DNA of 64,000 nt. Origin: Thermaurantiacus tibetensis (GTDB lineage: Bacteria > Pseudomonadota > Alphaproteobacteria > Sphingomonadales > Sphingomonadaceae). The notes under the pieces were generated by a model. The model saw nothing but the letters and a program-made list of their open reading frames with translations, was not told the origin of the DNA and searched no databases. The DNA lies in NCBI RefSeq assembly GCF_015354055.1, contig NZ_JACHTM010000002.1, positions 558,001 to 622,000 of the forward strand. Reading direction: 5' to 3'. Position numbers and translations under genes: made by a program. This document shows, piece after piece, positions 18,901 to 27,240 of the stretch; the first letter of the stretch is position 1; each line of letters starts with the position of its first letter.

Positions 18901-21491
18901 CGCTGCCAGGCGGCGATGGCGGCCCGGAGTTCGTCGAGACTCTCGGGGTTGCGCAGGGTGGAGGCATCGCCGATGTCGCCGCCCTCGACGAGCGCGCGCA
19001 CCATGCGGCGCATGTACTTGCCCGACCGCGTCTCGGGGAACTGCGAGACCTCGAGGAAGTCCTGGGGCACCGCGACTGCGCCCTTCTCGCTGCGGACGAG
19101 CTCGGCAAGGCGCTTCCTGTCCTCGTGGGTGAGCCTCCGGCCCGGTGCGGGCACGACGAAGGCGAGCGGCGTCAGGCCCTTCTCGCGGTGGGGCGCGCCG
19201 ACGACGAGGACATTGCCCACCGGCGAGCCGGGGTCGAGCGCCTTGTCGCGCAAGATCGCGCCCTCGATCTCCTCGGTGCCCATGCGGTGGCCGGAGACGT
19301 TGATGACGTCGTCCGAGCGGCCGTGGAACGAGAAGCTGCCGTCGGGGTGGCGGATGGCGAAGTCGCCCTGGGTGTAGGCGTAGCCGCCGCGCCAGCGCGT
19401 CCAGTAGTTCGCCTCCCAGCGCGCCGCATCCCCCTTCCAGCCGGGAGCGACGCGGCCATCCTCGACACGGAAGTTCTCGGCATCGCCCCAGACGGTGCGC
19501 GCGAGATAGGGGTAGGGCGCAAGAAGGACGATCTCGCCCTTCTCGCCATCGGCGGCGCGGCGGAAGGGCACGCCGCCCGTGTCCGCGCGGCGGAAAGGAA
19601 GCGGCACGCCCGCGCCCTCTGCATCCTCGACGAACACGTCCCCCACCACCCAGGGCAGCGCCCAGCAGTGGGCGTCGGCGCGCAGCGGGAAGTCGGCGTT
19701 GCCGAACATGTGGGTAAACGCGATCCCGCCATGCTCGGTCGCCCAGTAGCTGTTGATGTACCAGGGCGTGACTTCGGCCATGGCGAAGGCCTGGACCGCG
19801 GGCGAGGTGGGCTCGGCGCAGAAGCTGGCGACGCGCAGGCGCGAGAGGTCGTAGCGGCGAAGGTCGGCAAGGTTCGCCGGGTCGGCCATGATCGACTTGA
19901 GAAACGTGACGCCCGCCTTGAAGATGGTGACGCCGTGGCGCTCGATCATCGCCGCGAAGCGGCCGGCGTGGGGGAAGACGGGCGAGCCTTCGGCAACGAG
20001 CGTGGTCACCCTCGTCAGGAGTGGCGCGGAGATGAGGTAGCTCTGGCCAGTGATCCAGCCCGGATCGGCGACGACGAAGAGCGTGTCCCCGGGCCGGGCG
20101 TCGAAGGCGACCGCCATCGTGTGGGCGATGCCGGCGGTGTAGCCATGGACGTGGACGACGCCCTTGGGCTTCCCCGTCGAGCCCGAGGTATAGATGAAGA
20201 AGAGCGGGTAATCGGCATCGACGGGCAACGGCGGCACGCTCGCCCAGATGGCGCGGACGAGATCGCGGTCGGAAAGGGCGAGGAGCTCGGCTTCGGTCGC
20301 AACCGAAAAGCCCGCGGCCCGCGCGTTGGCGAGCAGGGTCTCGAGCGCGGCGGCGGTGAGCTCATGGGCCCAGCGGTCGCGGCCCTCGCGCCAGACGAGG
20401 TCAGGAACGCCGGCGTGGCGGCAGACGATGACCGCCTCGACCCGGGGCGGGGTTGCGACCAGCGCCGCGGCGGCGGCAATCCGCACCCGGGCGGCCGCCG
20501 CGGAGTCGAGCCGGCCTTCCTTCCCCAGCGCAGCAAGCGCGCGGCCGACCCCGCGCATCGCATCCGCCCGCTCGACCGTGACTTCGCCGGCGAGCGTTGC
20601 CTCGACCGTCTCGAGCACGCGGTCGCGATGGGCCTCGGCAAGGCCGAGCGCCGGGTCGGCAAGCGCCTTGCCAAGCGTCTCGAGCACCACCGGCACCGGC
20701 ACGAAATTGTCGAGCGCAGGGTCGGTGTAGGCGGCCTTGAAGGGGACGACCTGGGCGTTCCTGTAGCCGCCGTCGGCAGTGATGACGATGCGCGCGCCAG
20801 CGTCGGCGATGCGGTCGGACAGCGTCTTGTCGGAGAAGCCGCCGAAGACGGGCGTGTAGAGGATGCCGAGGCGCTTCGCTGCCTCGGTCCAGAAGATCTG
20901 CGCCGGGATGGACGGCATGTTGAGGGCGATCCGGTCGCCGGCGCGAAGCCCGAGCGCCTGGAGCGCGACCGCGCACTTGGCGGTCTCGACGAGGAGCTCG
21001 CGGCGCGAGACCGACCAGCAGTCGACCGGCCCGCCCCGGCCGCCATCCAAGGACATGTCCCAGCGGTCGCCCTCGAAGACGAGGGCGGTCTCGGCACCGA
21101 AGCCGGCGATCACGTGCCGGTCGACCTCGTTGAAGCCGGCGTTGGTGCGCCCGCCCTCGAACCAGCGGAAGTGTGGCGCTTCATCGGCGTTGAAGGCGCG
21201 GCGCCACGGCACCGCATCTGCCGGCAGGTCGGCAACGAGCGGCTCGAGCGTGGCGGCGTCCCAGCCGGTCCAGCGGCCCGAGGCCTCGTCACGCGCGAGC
21301 CAGGCGCCGGCCGGCCCCACCTCGGGCCAGAACCAGTGGAGGAGGCGCGCGGCAATCGCGCCGTGAAAGGCCCCCGGGTCGGCAAGGACGGCTGCGCGGG
21401 CGCGCTCGAAGGCGGCGCGGGTGCGCAACGGGTTCACCTGCGCCTCCGGCACCGCGGGGCGGAACGGGCGCGGATCGGGCTGGTCGGCCAT
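15978..21491 (-). CDS. pcs: Trifunctional propionyl-CoA synthase
   Basis: An 1837-residue fusion that turns 3-hydroxypropionate into propionyl-CoA. Acyl-CoA synthetase domain (~100-860): P-loop YTSGSTGKPKG at 434-444, SGHRMGTEEIEGAI (~733) and the adenylation Lys825 in RSGKYMRR. Crotonase/dehydratase domain (~885-1130): GADIRQM, GGGMEFAL with Glu994 and FGQPEIRL with Glu1014, the two catalytic glutamates of hydratases. C-terminal zinc-free MDR-type acrylyl-CoA reductase (~1290-1837): SEVNFNDIWALTG and EGSATGTG. Length and order match the Chloroflexus and Erythrobacter enzymes. The latter is known to enclose acrylyl-CoA in a reaction chamber. An AAGGGGAG ribosome site precedes the ATG. It is first gene of the pcs-mcr-accA operon. 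Confidence 0.95.
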   Translation of the reverse strand: MADQPDPRPFRPAVPEAQVNPLRTRAAFERARAAVLADPGAFHGAIAARLLHWFWPEVGPAGAWLARDEASGRWTGWDAATLEPLVADLPADAVPWRRAFNADEAPHFRWFEGGRTNAGFNEVDRHVIAGFGAETALVFEGDRWDMSLDGGRGGPVDCWSVSRRELLVETAKCAVALQALGLRAGDRIALNMPSIPAQIFWTEAAKRLGILYTPVFGGFSDKTLSDRIADAGARIVITADGGYRNAQVVPFKAAYTDPALDNFVPVPVVLETLGKALADPALGLAEAHRDRVLETVEATLAGEVTVERADAMRGVGRALAALGKEGRLDSAAAARVRIAAAAALVATPPRVEAVIVCRHAGVPDLVWREGRDRWAHELTAAALETLLANARAAGFSVATEAELLALSDRDLVRAIWASVPPLPVDADYPLFFIYTSGSTGKPKGVVHVHGYTAGIAHTMAVAFDARPGDTLFVVADPGWITGQSYLISAPLLTRVTTLVAEGSPVFPHAGRFAAMIERHGVTIFKAGVTFLKSIMADPANLADLRRYDLSRLRVASFCAEPTSPAVQAFAMAEVTPWYINSYWATEHGGIAFTHMFGNADFPLRADAHCWALPWVVGDVFVEDAEGAGVPLPFRRADTGGVPFRRAADGEKGEIVLLAPYPYLARTVWGDAENFRVEDGRVAPGWKGDAARWEANYWTRWRGGYAYTQGDFAIRHPDGSFSFHGRSDDVINVSGHRMGTEEIEGAILRDKALDPGSPVGNVLVVGAPHREKGLTPLAFVVPAPGRRLTHEDRKRLAELVRSEKGAVAVPQDFLEVSQFPETRSGKYMRRMVRALVEGGDIGDASTLRNPESLDELRAAIAAWQRRQQLADTQQIFERHRYFRVQYNAVSGRTVATVTVTNPPVNALNERALDELAIVVEHLARNDAVAAVVFTGEGSASFVAGADIRQMLEEIHDEEEARVLPNTAQLAFARIERMGKPCIAAIQGVALGGGMEFALACHVRVAEPTARFGQPEIRLRLLPGYGGTQRLPRLLAERRGTAGLVDALELILGGRSIDAEAALAMGLVEEVVEGADDALSRAHALVRAFLAEGEASVLGAAFAARQAMTARWELPATTADLAEAEADPHVARILRQLAWAGRGRAGARALDAIRTGWREGMAAGLAAEARHFAQAIVDPEGGKAGIRQFVEKVSPPLPVRRDGIFDYAAQQERAAALAAAGKLLPVGAPFFPGVTPVPPFQLAHGIARDPETGAPRFGPPATHERELVVPVPEPGPNDALVYMLTSEVNFNDIWALTGIPVSPFDNHEEDFQTTGSGGIGLVAKLGSEARAEGRLKVGDLVAVYSGTNDLLSPMVGLDPMFADFAIQGYETDTGSHAQFLKVQAPQLHPVPADLTLEQAGSYVLNLGTVVRCLFTTLKVQPDRTIFVEGSATGTGLDALKSAVRTGLHATGLVSSAERAAFVTGQGAVGAINRRDPRWADAFTPVPEDPAEWAAWEAAGEPLLAAMRELNGGRLADYAVSHAGETAFPRTFQLLAEGGRLAFYGASSGYHFSFMGKPGRASPEEMLRRAEARGGEALLVFYGTPGGALLDETGLEMIEAARRFSLRTVVATATEGQRAFLAGLGLEDAVEGLVSLEDIARRSGSAFHWPETMPRLPDAKADIDRFRAGVRDYQERTLKPFGNAVGRILRSADNPRGAPDLVFERAHQDSLGVSTSLVKPFLGRVLYAEDMSGRRFTFYAPQVWTRQRKILMPTASILGTHLCNAWEVSRMNDMIAAGLLEVTEPTVVPWAELPQAHQAMWENRHSGATYVVNHALPALGLRSRDELFELWAAGVTPGSA

Positions 21492-21716
21492 CAGTTGCTC
21501 CCCTTCCGGCCCCGCCGTGCGAATCGGTCATGGCTGTCATGCGTGCGTGGCATCGGCGGCCGATTCCACAAAAGCCGCGCCGCCGGAAGCCTTCCCGCCC
21601 GCATTTGCAACGAATGCTGCCTGCGCGATGTGGCGGTGCATCATCGCGCGTGCGGCACGCTCGACGGACCCAGGCTCCGCGGCTAGGCTTGGGTCTCGGG
21701 CAAGGAGGCGGAGTCA
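21492..21716. promoter_or_regulatory. Divergent pcs / iorA-like control region
   Basis: A 225-bp gap between two divergently transcribed operons, so promoters for both must lie here. It is somewhat AT-richer than its surroundings at ~21575-21620. A short perfect dyad occurs at 21601-21617 (GCATT, 7-bp spacer, AATGC), a possible operator. No clear -35/-10 pair or known riboswitch was identified. Confidence 0.4.
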
Positions 21717-22166
21717 TTGGCGAAGCTGGTGGTGAATGGCGAGACGCGGAGGGTCGACGCCCCAGGGGACATGCCGCTTCTCTGGGTGCTGCGGGACCTG
21801 CTTGACCTCAAGGGCGCGAAATATGGCTGCGGGATCGGCCAGTGCGGCGCCTGCACCGTGCTGGTGGACGGCGGGGCAGTCCGAAGCTGCATCACTCCGC
21901 TCGAAGCGGTCGCAGGGAGCGAAGTGACGACGATCGAGGGGCTTGGGGGGGACCATCCGCTCCAGAAGGCGTGGATCGCGCTGCAGGTGCCCCAGTGCGG
22001 CTACTGCCAGCCGGGGCAGATCATGCAGGCCGCTGCCCTGCTTGCCGAGACGCCGCAGCCGACCGACGCCGAGATCGACACCGCCATGGCCGGGAACCTC
22101 TGCCGCTGCGGCACCTATCTTCGCATCCGCGCTGCCATCCGGGCGGCCGCCGGGGCTGCGGCATGA
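21717..22166 (+). CDS. [2Fe-2S] subunit of a molybdenum hydroxylase (IorA/CoxS-like)
   Basis: A 149-residue protein with the plant-type [2Fe-2S] loop [15 protein letters not shown] and a second four-Cys helical cluster, CGYCQPGQ ... NLCRCGTY. This is the small electron-transfer subunit of the xanthine oxidase family, closest in layout to isoquinoline 1-oxidoreductase alpha. Translation starts at a TTG behind AAGGAGG. It overlaps the large subunit gene by 4 bp. There is no FAD (CoxM-type) subunit, as expected for the two-subunit Ior type, which passes electrons to a cytochrome or other carrier. Confidence 0.88.
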   Translation: MAKLVVNGETRRVDAPGDMPLLWVLRDLLDLKGAKYGCGIGQCGACTVLVDGGAVRSCITPLEAVAGSEVTTIEGLGGDHPLQKAWIALQVPQCGYCQPGQIMQAAALLAETPQPTDAEIDTAMAGNLCRCGTYLRIRAAIRAAAGAAA

Positions 22167-24268
22167 CCACCCGCCGGGAGTTCCTTGCCGCGACCGGCGC
22201 GCTGGTGGTGGCGCTTGCCGTCCGCCCCGCCTCGGCCGCGCCGGGCGCCGGCTCCGCTCAGCTCACGGCCTTCCTCGAGGTGGCGCCCGACGGGCGCGTC
22301 AGGCTCTGGTCCCCCACCACCGAGATGGGCCAGGGCACCCACACGGCGCACGCGCTCCTGGTGGCCGGCGAGCTCGGCGTGCCGCTTGCCGCAGTGACCG
22401 TCGAGACCGCCCATCCCGCCGACCCGTTCCGGCGCAACGGGCAGATGTCGTCGGGCGGCAGCTGGGGCGTGCGCGCCTGGGAGGGCCCGCTGCGCCGGGC
22501 CGCGGCGCAGGCGCGGGCCGTGCTGCTTGCCGAGGCGGGCGCACGGCACGGCCTCGACCCGGCCGCGCTCGATATCGCCGAGGGCGAGGTCCGGCACGGT
22601 ACCCGGGTTCTGGGCGGGATCGGCGCCTATGCAGCAGGCGCTGCCGCGCGGCCGCTGCCGGCGGACCCGGTGCTGCGCGCGCGCCACCCGCTCGCCGGCA
22701 CGGCAGTGGCCCGCCTCGACATTCCGGCGAAGGTCAGGGGCGAGCCGGTCTTCTGTTCCGACATGACGCTGCCGGCCCTCGTCCATGCCTGGGCGCGGCT
22801 CGGGCCGATGACCGGTGCCGAGGTCGAGGCGGTCGACGACCGGGCCGCGCGCGCCATTCCCGGCGTCCTCGACGTGGTGCGCCTCCCGACCGGGGCCGCC
22901 GTGGTCGCAACGAGCAACTGGGCAGCGATCCGCGGTGCCGAGGCGCTTCGGCTCCGCTTCCGGGCAAACCCCCATGACCGCCTCGACAGCGCCGCCATCT
23001 CGAAGGGCATGGCCGCTGCGCTCGGTCGAGCGGAGGCGGCGGCCGCCCCGCGCGCCGACGGCGACTTCGCGGCCGCGCGGGCGGCAGCCGCGCGGGTCAT
23101 CGAGGCGGACTACGAGGTGCCCTATCTCGCCCATGCGCCGCTCGAGCCCTGGAACTGCATCGTGCGCTTTCATGCCGACGGCAGCCTCGAGGTCTGGGCG
23201 CCGACCCAGGCGCAGGATCGCCTCATGGCCGCAATCACGGCGGCCGCGGGCCTTCCGGCGGAAAAGGTGCGCATCCACACCACGCTGCTCGGCGGCGGCT
23301 TCGGACGGCGGCTGCGCGACATGGAGGGGATGCGCGATGCCGTGCTCGTGGCGAAGGCGGTGAAGCGCCCGGTCCACTTCCACTGGTCGCGGGAAGAGGA
23401 GCTCGGTCAGGGCTGGTTCCGGCCTGCGCAGATGGCACGGATGCAGGCCGCGCTGGCGGAAGACGGCCGGCTGCTCGGCCTTTCCATCCGCACCGCCGGC
23501 CCGTCGATGGTGATGGACTTTGCAGCACCCGCCACGCCCATCCCCGAGGGCGGGCTCGATGCCAGCTCGGTGCAGTCGCTCGCCGACACCCGCTACCGCT
23601 TCGGGGCCTACCGGCTCGACTATGCGATGGCGCGCTTTCCCGTTCCCACCGCGCCGTGGCGGGCGGTGGGGTCCACCCAGAACGGCTACTTCCTCGAATG
23701 CTTCCTCGACGAGGTGGCGAAGGCGGCGGGCGTGGACCCCTGGCGGTTCCGGCGCAGGCTCCTTGCCCATGATGCGCGCGCGCTCCGCGTGCTCGACACC
23801 GCAGCGCAGGAGGCCGGCTGGGGAACGCCGCTGCCCCCGGGCCACGCCCGCGGCATCGCCTATGTCGAGAGCTACGGGAGCCTCTGCGCCGAAGTGGTGG
23901 AGGCAAGCCTCGAGGAGGGCCTGCCGAAAGTGCACCGGGTGACGGTCGCGCTTGACTGCGGCCGCGTCATCAGCCGCGACGGCACGCTGGCGCAGGTGGA
24001 AGGCGGCGTGGTGCAGGGCCTGTCGGCCGCGCTCGGCGAGGCGGTCGAGATTGCCGGCGGTGCGGTCGCCAACCGCAACTTCGATGGCTACCGGCTGCTC
24101 AGGATGCCCGATGCGCCCACCCGGATCGACGTGCACCTCATCGAATCTGGCGAGGCGATCGGCGGTGTGGGCGAGCCGCCGCTGCCGCCAGCGGCGCCGG
24201 CGCTCGTCAACGCGCTCTTCGCGCTGACCGGCCGGCCCATCCGCCGGCTGCCCATCCTTTCCGCCTAG
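22163..24268 (+). CDS. Molybdopterin-binding large subunit (IorB-like), Tat-exported
   Basis: A 701-residue large subunit of an isoquinoline 1-oxidoreductase-type aldehyde or N-heterocycle dehydrogenase. The N-terminus [11 protein letters not shown] is a twin-arginine signal, so the complex with the upstream [2Fe-2S] subunit acts in the periplasm. [38 protein letters not shown] and the catalytic Glu in [19 protein letters not shown] mark the molybdenum cofactor domains. The true substrate is unknown; IorB-like paralogues oxidise many aldehydes and heterocycles. The 3' end overlaps the convergent hydroxyacid dehydrogenase by 4 bp. Confidence 0.85.
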   Translation: MTTRREFLAATGALVVALAVRPASAAPGAGSAQLTAFLEVAPDGRVRLWSPTTEMGQGTHTAHALLVAGELGVPLAAVTVETAHPADPFRRNGQMSSGGSWGVRAWEGPLRRAAAQARAVLLAEAGARHGLDPAALDIAEGEVRHGTRVLGGIGAYAAGAAARPLPADPVLRARHPLAGTAVARLDIPAKVRGEPVFCSDMTLPALVHAWARLGPMTGAEVEAVDDRAARAIPGVLDVVRLPTGAAVVATSNWAAIRGAEALRLRFRANPHDRLDSAAISKGMAAALGRAEAAAAPRADGDFAAARAAAARVIEADYEVPYLAHAPLEPWNCIVRFHADGSLEVWAPTQAQDRLMAAITAAAGLPAEKVRIHTTLLGGGFGRRLRDMEGMRDAVLVAKAVKRPVHFHWSREEELGQGWFRPAQMARMQAALAEDGRLLGLSIRTAGPSMVMDFAAPATPIPEGGLDASSVQSLADTRYRFGAYRLDYAMARFPVPTAPWRAVGSTQNGYFLECFLDEVAKAAGVDPWRFRRRLLAHDARALRVLDTAAQEAGWGTPLPPGHARGIAYVESYGSLCAEVVEASLEEGLPKVHRVTVALDCGRVISRDGTLAQVEGGVVQGLSAALGEAVEIAGGAVANRNFDGYRLLRMPDAPTRIDVHLIESGEAIGGVGEPPLPPAAPALVNALFALTGRPIRRLPILSA

Positions 24269-25437
24269 CGCCAGCGGAGATTGTCGCGGGAGAGCTCGTC
24301 GAGGCGGCGCTTGCCCATGAGCTTCATGTCGCGCTCGATCTCGGCCCTGAGCAGGCCGAGCGCGCGCATCACGCCCGCCTCGCCACCGGCGGCGAGGGCA
24401 TAGAGGTAGAGCCGGCCGCCCGAGCAGGCCCGGGCGCCGACCGAGAGCGCCTTCAGCACATGCGTGCCGCGGCGGATTCCGCCGTCGCAGATCACCTCGA
24501 TCCGGTCGCCCACGGCATCGACGATCTCGGCAAGCTGGTCGAAGGGCGCGCGCGACCCGTCGAGCTGGCGGCCGCCGTGGTTCGAGACCATGATGGCATC
24601 GGCGCCAATGGCGACCGCCCGGCGCGCATCGGCCACGCTCATGATGCCCTTGAGGCAGAAGGGCCCGCCCCAGGCACGGCGGATGGCCTCGGCCTTCGCC
24701 CAGTCGAGCGCGGGGTCGAGCATCTTCGTGAAATAGTCGCCGATCCCCATCGCCGTGCGGCTGCCTTCGGCGAGGTGGGTGTCGAGGTTGGGCAGGCGGA
24801 AGCGCTCGCGGCCGAAGAAGTCGAACACCCAGCGCGGGCGGGTCGCGTAGGAGAGGAACGAGGCCGGGGTGATGCGCGGGGGGGAGGTGAAGCCGGTCTT
24901 CAGGCACCGCTCGCGGTTGCCGCCCACCTGGGTGTCGACGGTGACGGTCAGCGCATCGAAGCCGGCGGCCTTCGCCCGCTCGATGAGGCTGCGGTTCAGG
25001 CCCTCGTCCCGGTGGACGTAGAACTGGAACATCTTCGGGGCGCTGACAGTGCGGCCGATCTCCTCGAGGCTGACGGTGGCAAGGCTCGAGATGCCGAAGA
25101 AGGTGCCGAAAGCCTCGGCCGCGCGGCCGACGGCGCGCTCGCCCTCATGGTGGAACAGGCGCTGGAGGGCGGTGGGCGAGAGAAAGAGCGGCATGGCGAT
25201 GCGCTGGCCGAGCACGCGGGTCGAGAGGTCCACCTCGGCCACGCCCCGGAGCACGTCGGGCACCAGATCGCAGGCCTCGAAGGCCGCAGTGTTGCGCGCC
25301 TTCGTCACCTCGTCGTCAGCACCGCCGTCGATGTAGTGGAACACGGGCGCGGGCAGCCGCCGGCGGGCGAGCTGCCGGAAATCCTCGACATTGTGGCAGT
25401 CGGCGAGCCGGCGCGGCGCGCCGCCGGGCCGGCTCAT
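24265..25437 (-). CDS. FMN-dependent alpha-hydroxy acid dehydrogenase (LldD-like)
   Basis: A 390-residue member of the L-lactate dehydrogenase / glycolate oxidase family. Seen are FHYIDGGADDE at the N-terminus, SPTALQRLFHHEGE, FQFYVHRD, TVDTQVGGNRER, the catalytic His in SNHGGRQLDG, and the FMN phosphate site ICDGGIRRGTHVLKAL. It oxidises a short (S)-2-hydroxyacid to the 2-oxoacid. The specificity is not readable; calling it lactate dehydrogenase would be a guess. It is the last gene of a three-gene operon and overlaps the preceding hydrolase gene by ATGA. Confidence 0.88.
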   Translation of the reverse strand: MSRPGGAPRRLADCHNVEDFRQLARRRLPAPVFHYIDGGADDEVTKARNTAAFEACDLVPDVLRGVAEVDLSTRVLGQRIAMPLFLSPTALQRLFHHEGERAVGRAAEAFGTFFGISSLATVSLEEIGRTVSAPKMFQFYVHRDEGLNRSLIERAKAAGFDALTVTVDTQVGGNRERCLKTGFTSPPRITPASFLSYATRPRWVFDFFGRERFRLPNLDTHLAEGSRTAMGIGDYFTKMLDPALDWAKAEAIRRAWGGPFCLKGIMSVADARRAVAIGADAIMVSNHGGRQLDGSRAPFDQLAEIVDAVGDRIEVICDGGIRRGTHVLKALSVGARACSGGRLYLYALAAGGEAGVMRALGLLRAEIERDMKLMGKRRLDELSRDNLRWR

Positions 25438-26330
25438 GCCGTCTGCTGCCGCCAGTGGGCAAGGATGGCGCTGGGGCCCGCGAACCAGCCGCGCGGAGCG
25501 AGATGGTCGAGGAGCGCCTCGAAGGCGGCGATCCGGTAGGGCAGGCCGATGATGTAGGGCGTGAGCTCGAGCGCCAGCACCCGGCCGCCCTCGGCGGCGA
25601 GACAGTCGGCGGCGTCCACGATCTGCTCGGCATAGCTGTCGACCGACGCCTGGCAGACGTTGAGAATCTGCCGGTCGGAGAGCTCGTGGTTCAGGGCCAG
25701 GTTCCACAGCCCATTGGCGAAGCGCCAGGGCTGGTCGTCGTTCACCCAGTCGAGCGTGAAGCCGAACCCGTGCTTCACCAGGATGTCGGGCGTGCGGAAG
25801 CTCTGCGAGCGGGCGATTGCATGCCAGCCCTGCGGCCGCTCGCCGAGCGCCGCCCAGCGGGCGACCGTCTCGGCGACGAGCGCTTCCTCGGCCTCGGGCG
25901 GGAGGCTGCCGTCGACGGTTCCGTTCATGTCGGTCGAATGGGCGACGATCTCGTGGCCCTCGGCGCGGATGGCGGCAAGGAGCGCCGGCGCCCGCTCGGC
26001 AAGCGCCACGTTCATCGCGACCGAGGCCGCGAGGCCCCTCGCGCGGAAGGCATCGAGCAGGCGCCAGATGCCGACCCGGCTGCCATAGTCGCGCGCGGTG
26101 AAGTGGCGGTAGTCGGGGAAGGCCGTCTGCATGTGGCCGGGCGCGCGGAACGGCGTGTCCACGGGCGTGAGGGGAAAGAACTCGGCCTTGATCACGGCCA
26201 TCACTGCAAGCGGCCTGCCCTCGGGCCATTGCACCGGCGGGCGCAGGTGCGCGGCCGACCAGGGGTAGAGATCATGGTCATAGCCGTGGCGGCGGCGCGG
26301 ATAGGCGAGGTAGGCGGGCCCCAGCGTCAT
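25434..26330 (-). CDS. PuuE-like NodB-fold hydrolase (polysaccharide deacetylase superfamily)
   Basis: A 298-residue protein with the NodB/CE4 barrel: RFGVW-like SRVGIWRLLDAFRARGL, GHEIVAHSTD, and SFRTPDIL. The canonical CE4 metal triad (Asp-Asp motif and HxxxH) is absent. The first motif reads VIKAEFF (Glu50) and the second has a single His131. Loss of this triad is also reported for the metal-independent allantoinase PuuE, so an amide or ureide substrate is more likely than a polysaccharide. It sits between a paralogue and an FMN hydroxyacid dehydrogenase, with ATGA overlaps on both sides. Confidence 0.78.
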   Translation of the reverse strand: MTLGPAYLAYPRRRHGYDHDLYPWSAAHLRPPVQWPEGRPLAVMAVIKAEFFPLTPVDTPFRAPGHMQTAFPDYRHFTARDYGSRVGIWRLLDAFRARGLAASVAMNVALAERAPALLAAIRAEGHEIVAHSTDMNGTVDGSLPPEAEEALVAETVARWAALGERPQGWHAIARSQSFRTPDILVKHGFGFTLDWVNDDQPWRFANGLWNLALNHELSDRQILNVCQASVDSYAEQIVDAADCLAAEGGRVLALELTPYIIGLPYRIAAFEALLDHLAPRGWFAGPSAILAHWRQQTA

Positions 26331-27199
26331 GGCGCCACCTGTGCGCGGAAGGCATCGACGATTTCGCCCGCTGTCGTGATCCAGGCGCGGCCGTCGCGGG
26401 CGATGTGGCGCAGCGCGTCGCGGAACGGGCCGATGCGGTGCGGCTGGCCGATGAGGTAGGAATGGAGCGGGATGCACATGACGGTGCCACCCGCCTCGCC
26501 TTCGGCGGCAAGGCGCTCGTACTGGCGGATCAGCGTCTCGGCATATTCGCGGGGGCTCATGTTGTAGACGAAGAAGCCGTAGTGGTCGTTCACCTCGAGG
26601 CTGTAGGGAATGGCGACGAGCGGGCCGTTCCGGGTCGTGACCCAGGTCGGCTGGTCGTCGTGGTAGAGGTCGCAGGTGTACGCGAGCCCGGCCTCGGCGA
26701 GGAGGTCGAGCGTGTTGACCGTGTGGGTCAGGGCAGGTGCGAGCCAGCCGCGGATAGTCTGGCCTGTGGCGGCGCGGACGGTCTCGATCGAATCGCGGAT
26801 GATGGCCCGCTCCTCGTCCGGCTCCATGTCGTAGGCGTAGCGGGTGTTGTAGATGCCGTGGCTGAAGAATTCCCAGCCGCGCGCAGCGGCGTCGGCCACC
26901 ACCTCGGGGTGATGCTGGCAGAGCGCGACCGAAAGCGAGACCGAGCCGGGAAAGCCGAACTCCGACATGGCGTCCGCCATGCGCCAGTGGCCCACGCGGT
27001 TGGCATAGTCGCGGTGGGAGAACCCCACGACATCCGGGTGGGGGCGGGCCCAGGCGCGGCGCTTCGGGTGGGGCGGCGGGTCGATCTCGTAATATTCAAG
27101 GTTGGGGGCGACCCAGACGGCAATCGGCTTGCCGCCGGGCCAGACGAGCTTCGCGCGGTCACGCCAGCCGCGGTAGGGATAGAGGCCCGGATCCTGCAT
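26327..27199 (-). CDS. PuuE-like NodB-fold hydrolase, first gene of the operon
   Basis: A 290-residue CE4-superfamily protein, paralogous to the next gene (shared YANRVGHWRMADAMSEFGF-type block, IRGWLAPALTHT, and a histidine at 114 in FFSHGIYN). As in the paralogue, the zinc-binding Asp pair is replaced (WVAPNLEYYEID, Glu35) and the second His of HxxxH is missing. It resembles the PuuE/allantoinase-like branch annotated as putative urate catabolism proteins. The operon contains no uricase or other purine gene, so the real substrate is open. Confidence 0.78.
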   Translation of the reverse strand: MQDPGLYPYRGWRDRAKLVWPGGKPIAVWVAPNLEYYEIDPPPHPKRRAWARPHPDVVGFSHRDYANRVGHWRMADAMSEFGFPGSVSLSVALCQHHPEVVADAAARGWEFFSHGIYNTRYAYDMEPDEERAIIRDSIETVRAATGQTIRGWLAPALTHTVNTLDLLAEAGLAYTCDLYHDDQPTWVTTRNGPLVAIPYSLEVNDHYGFFVYNMSPREYAETLIRQYERLAAEGEAGGTVMCIPLHSYLIGQPHRIGPFRDALRHIARDGRAWITTAGEIVDAFRAQVAP

Positions 27200-27240
27200 G
27201 CGCGGGGCCTATGGCCGCGCCCGGGGCCGCTTGCCAAGCC

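Noticed and set aside
15771-21686. A plus-strand open frame of nearly 2000 codons opposite pcs
   Set aside because: It is the antisense shadow of pcs in very GC-rich DNA. It has no recognisable domain, while the minus strand holds continuous, motif-rich pcs sequence. The same applies to long antisense frames at 13436-16039, 22115-24907, 49800-47534 and 55684-58389.
24265-26229. A single 654-codon fusion of the hydrolase and the hydroxyacid dehydrogenase
   Set aside because: The N-terminal part of that frame is the hydrolase read in the wrong frame. The two genes overlap by ATGA and are separate proteins.
24265-27199. Polysaccharide deacetylation (capsule or nodulation) operon
   Set aside because: Both NodB-fold proteins lack the metal triad, have no signal peptide and are coupled to a soluble FMN dehydrogenase, which suits small-molecule catabolism better.
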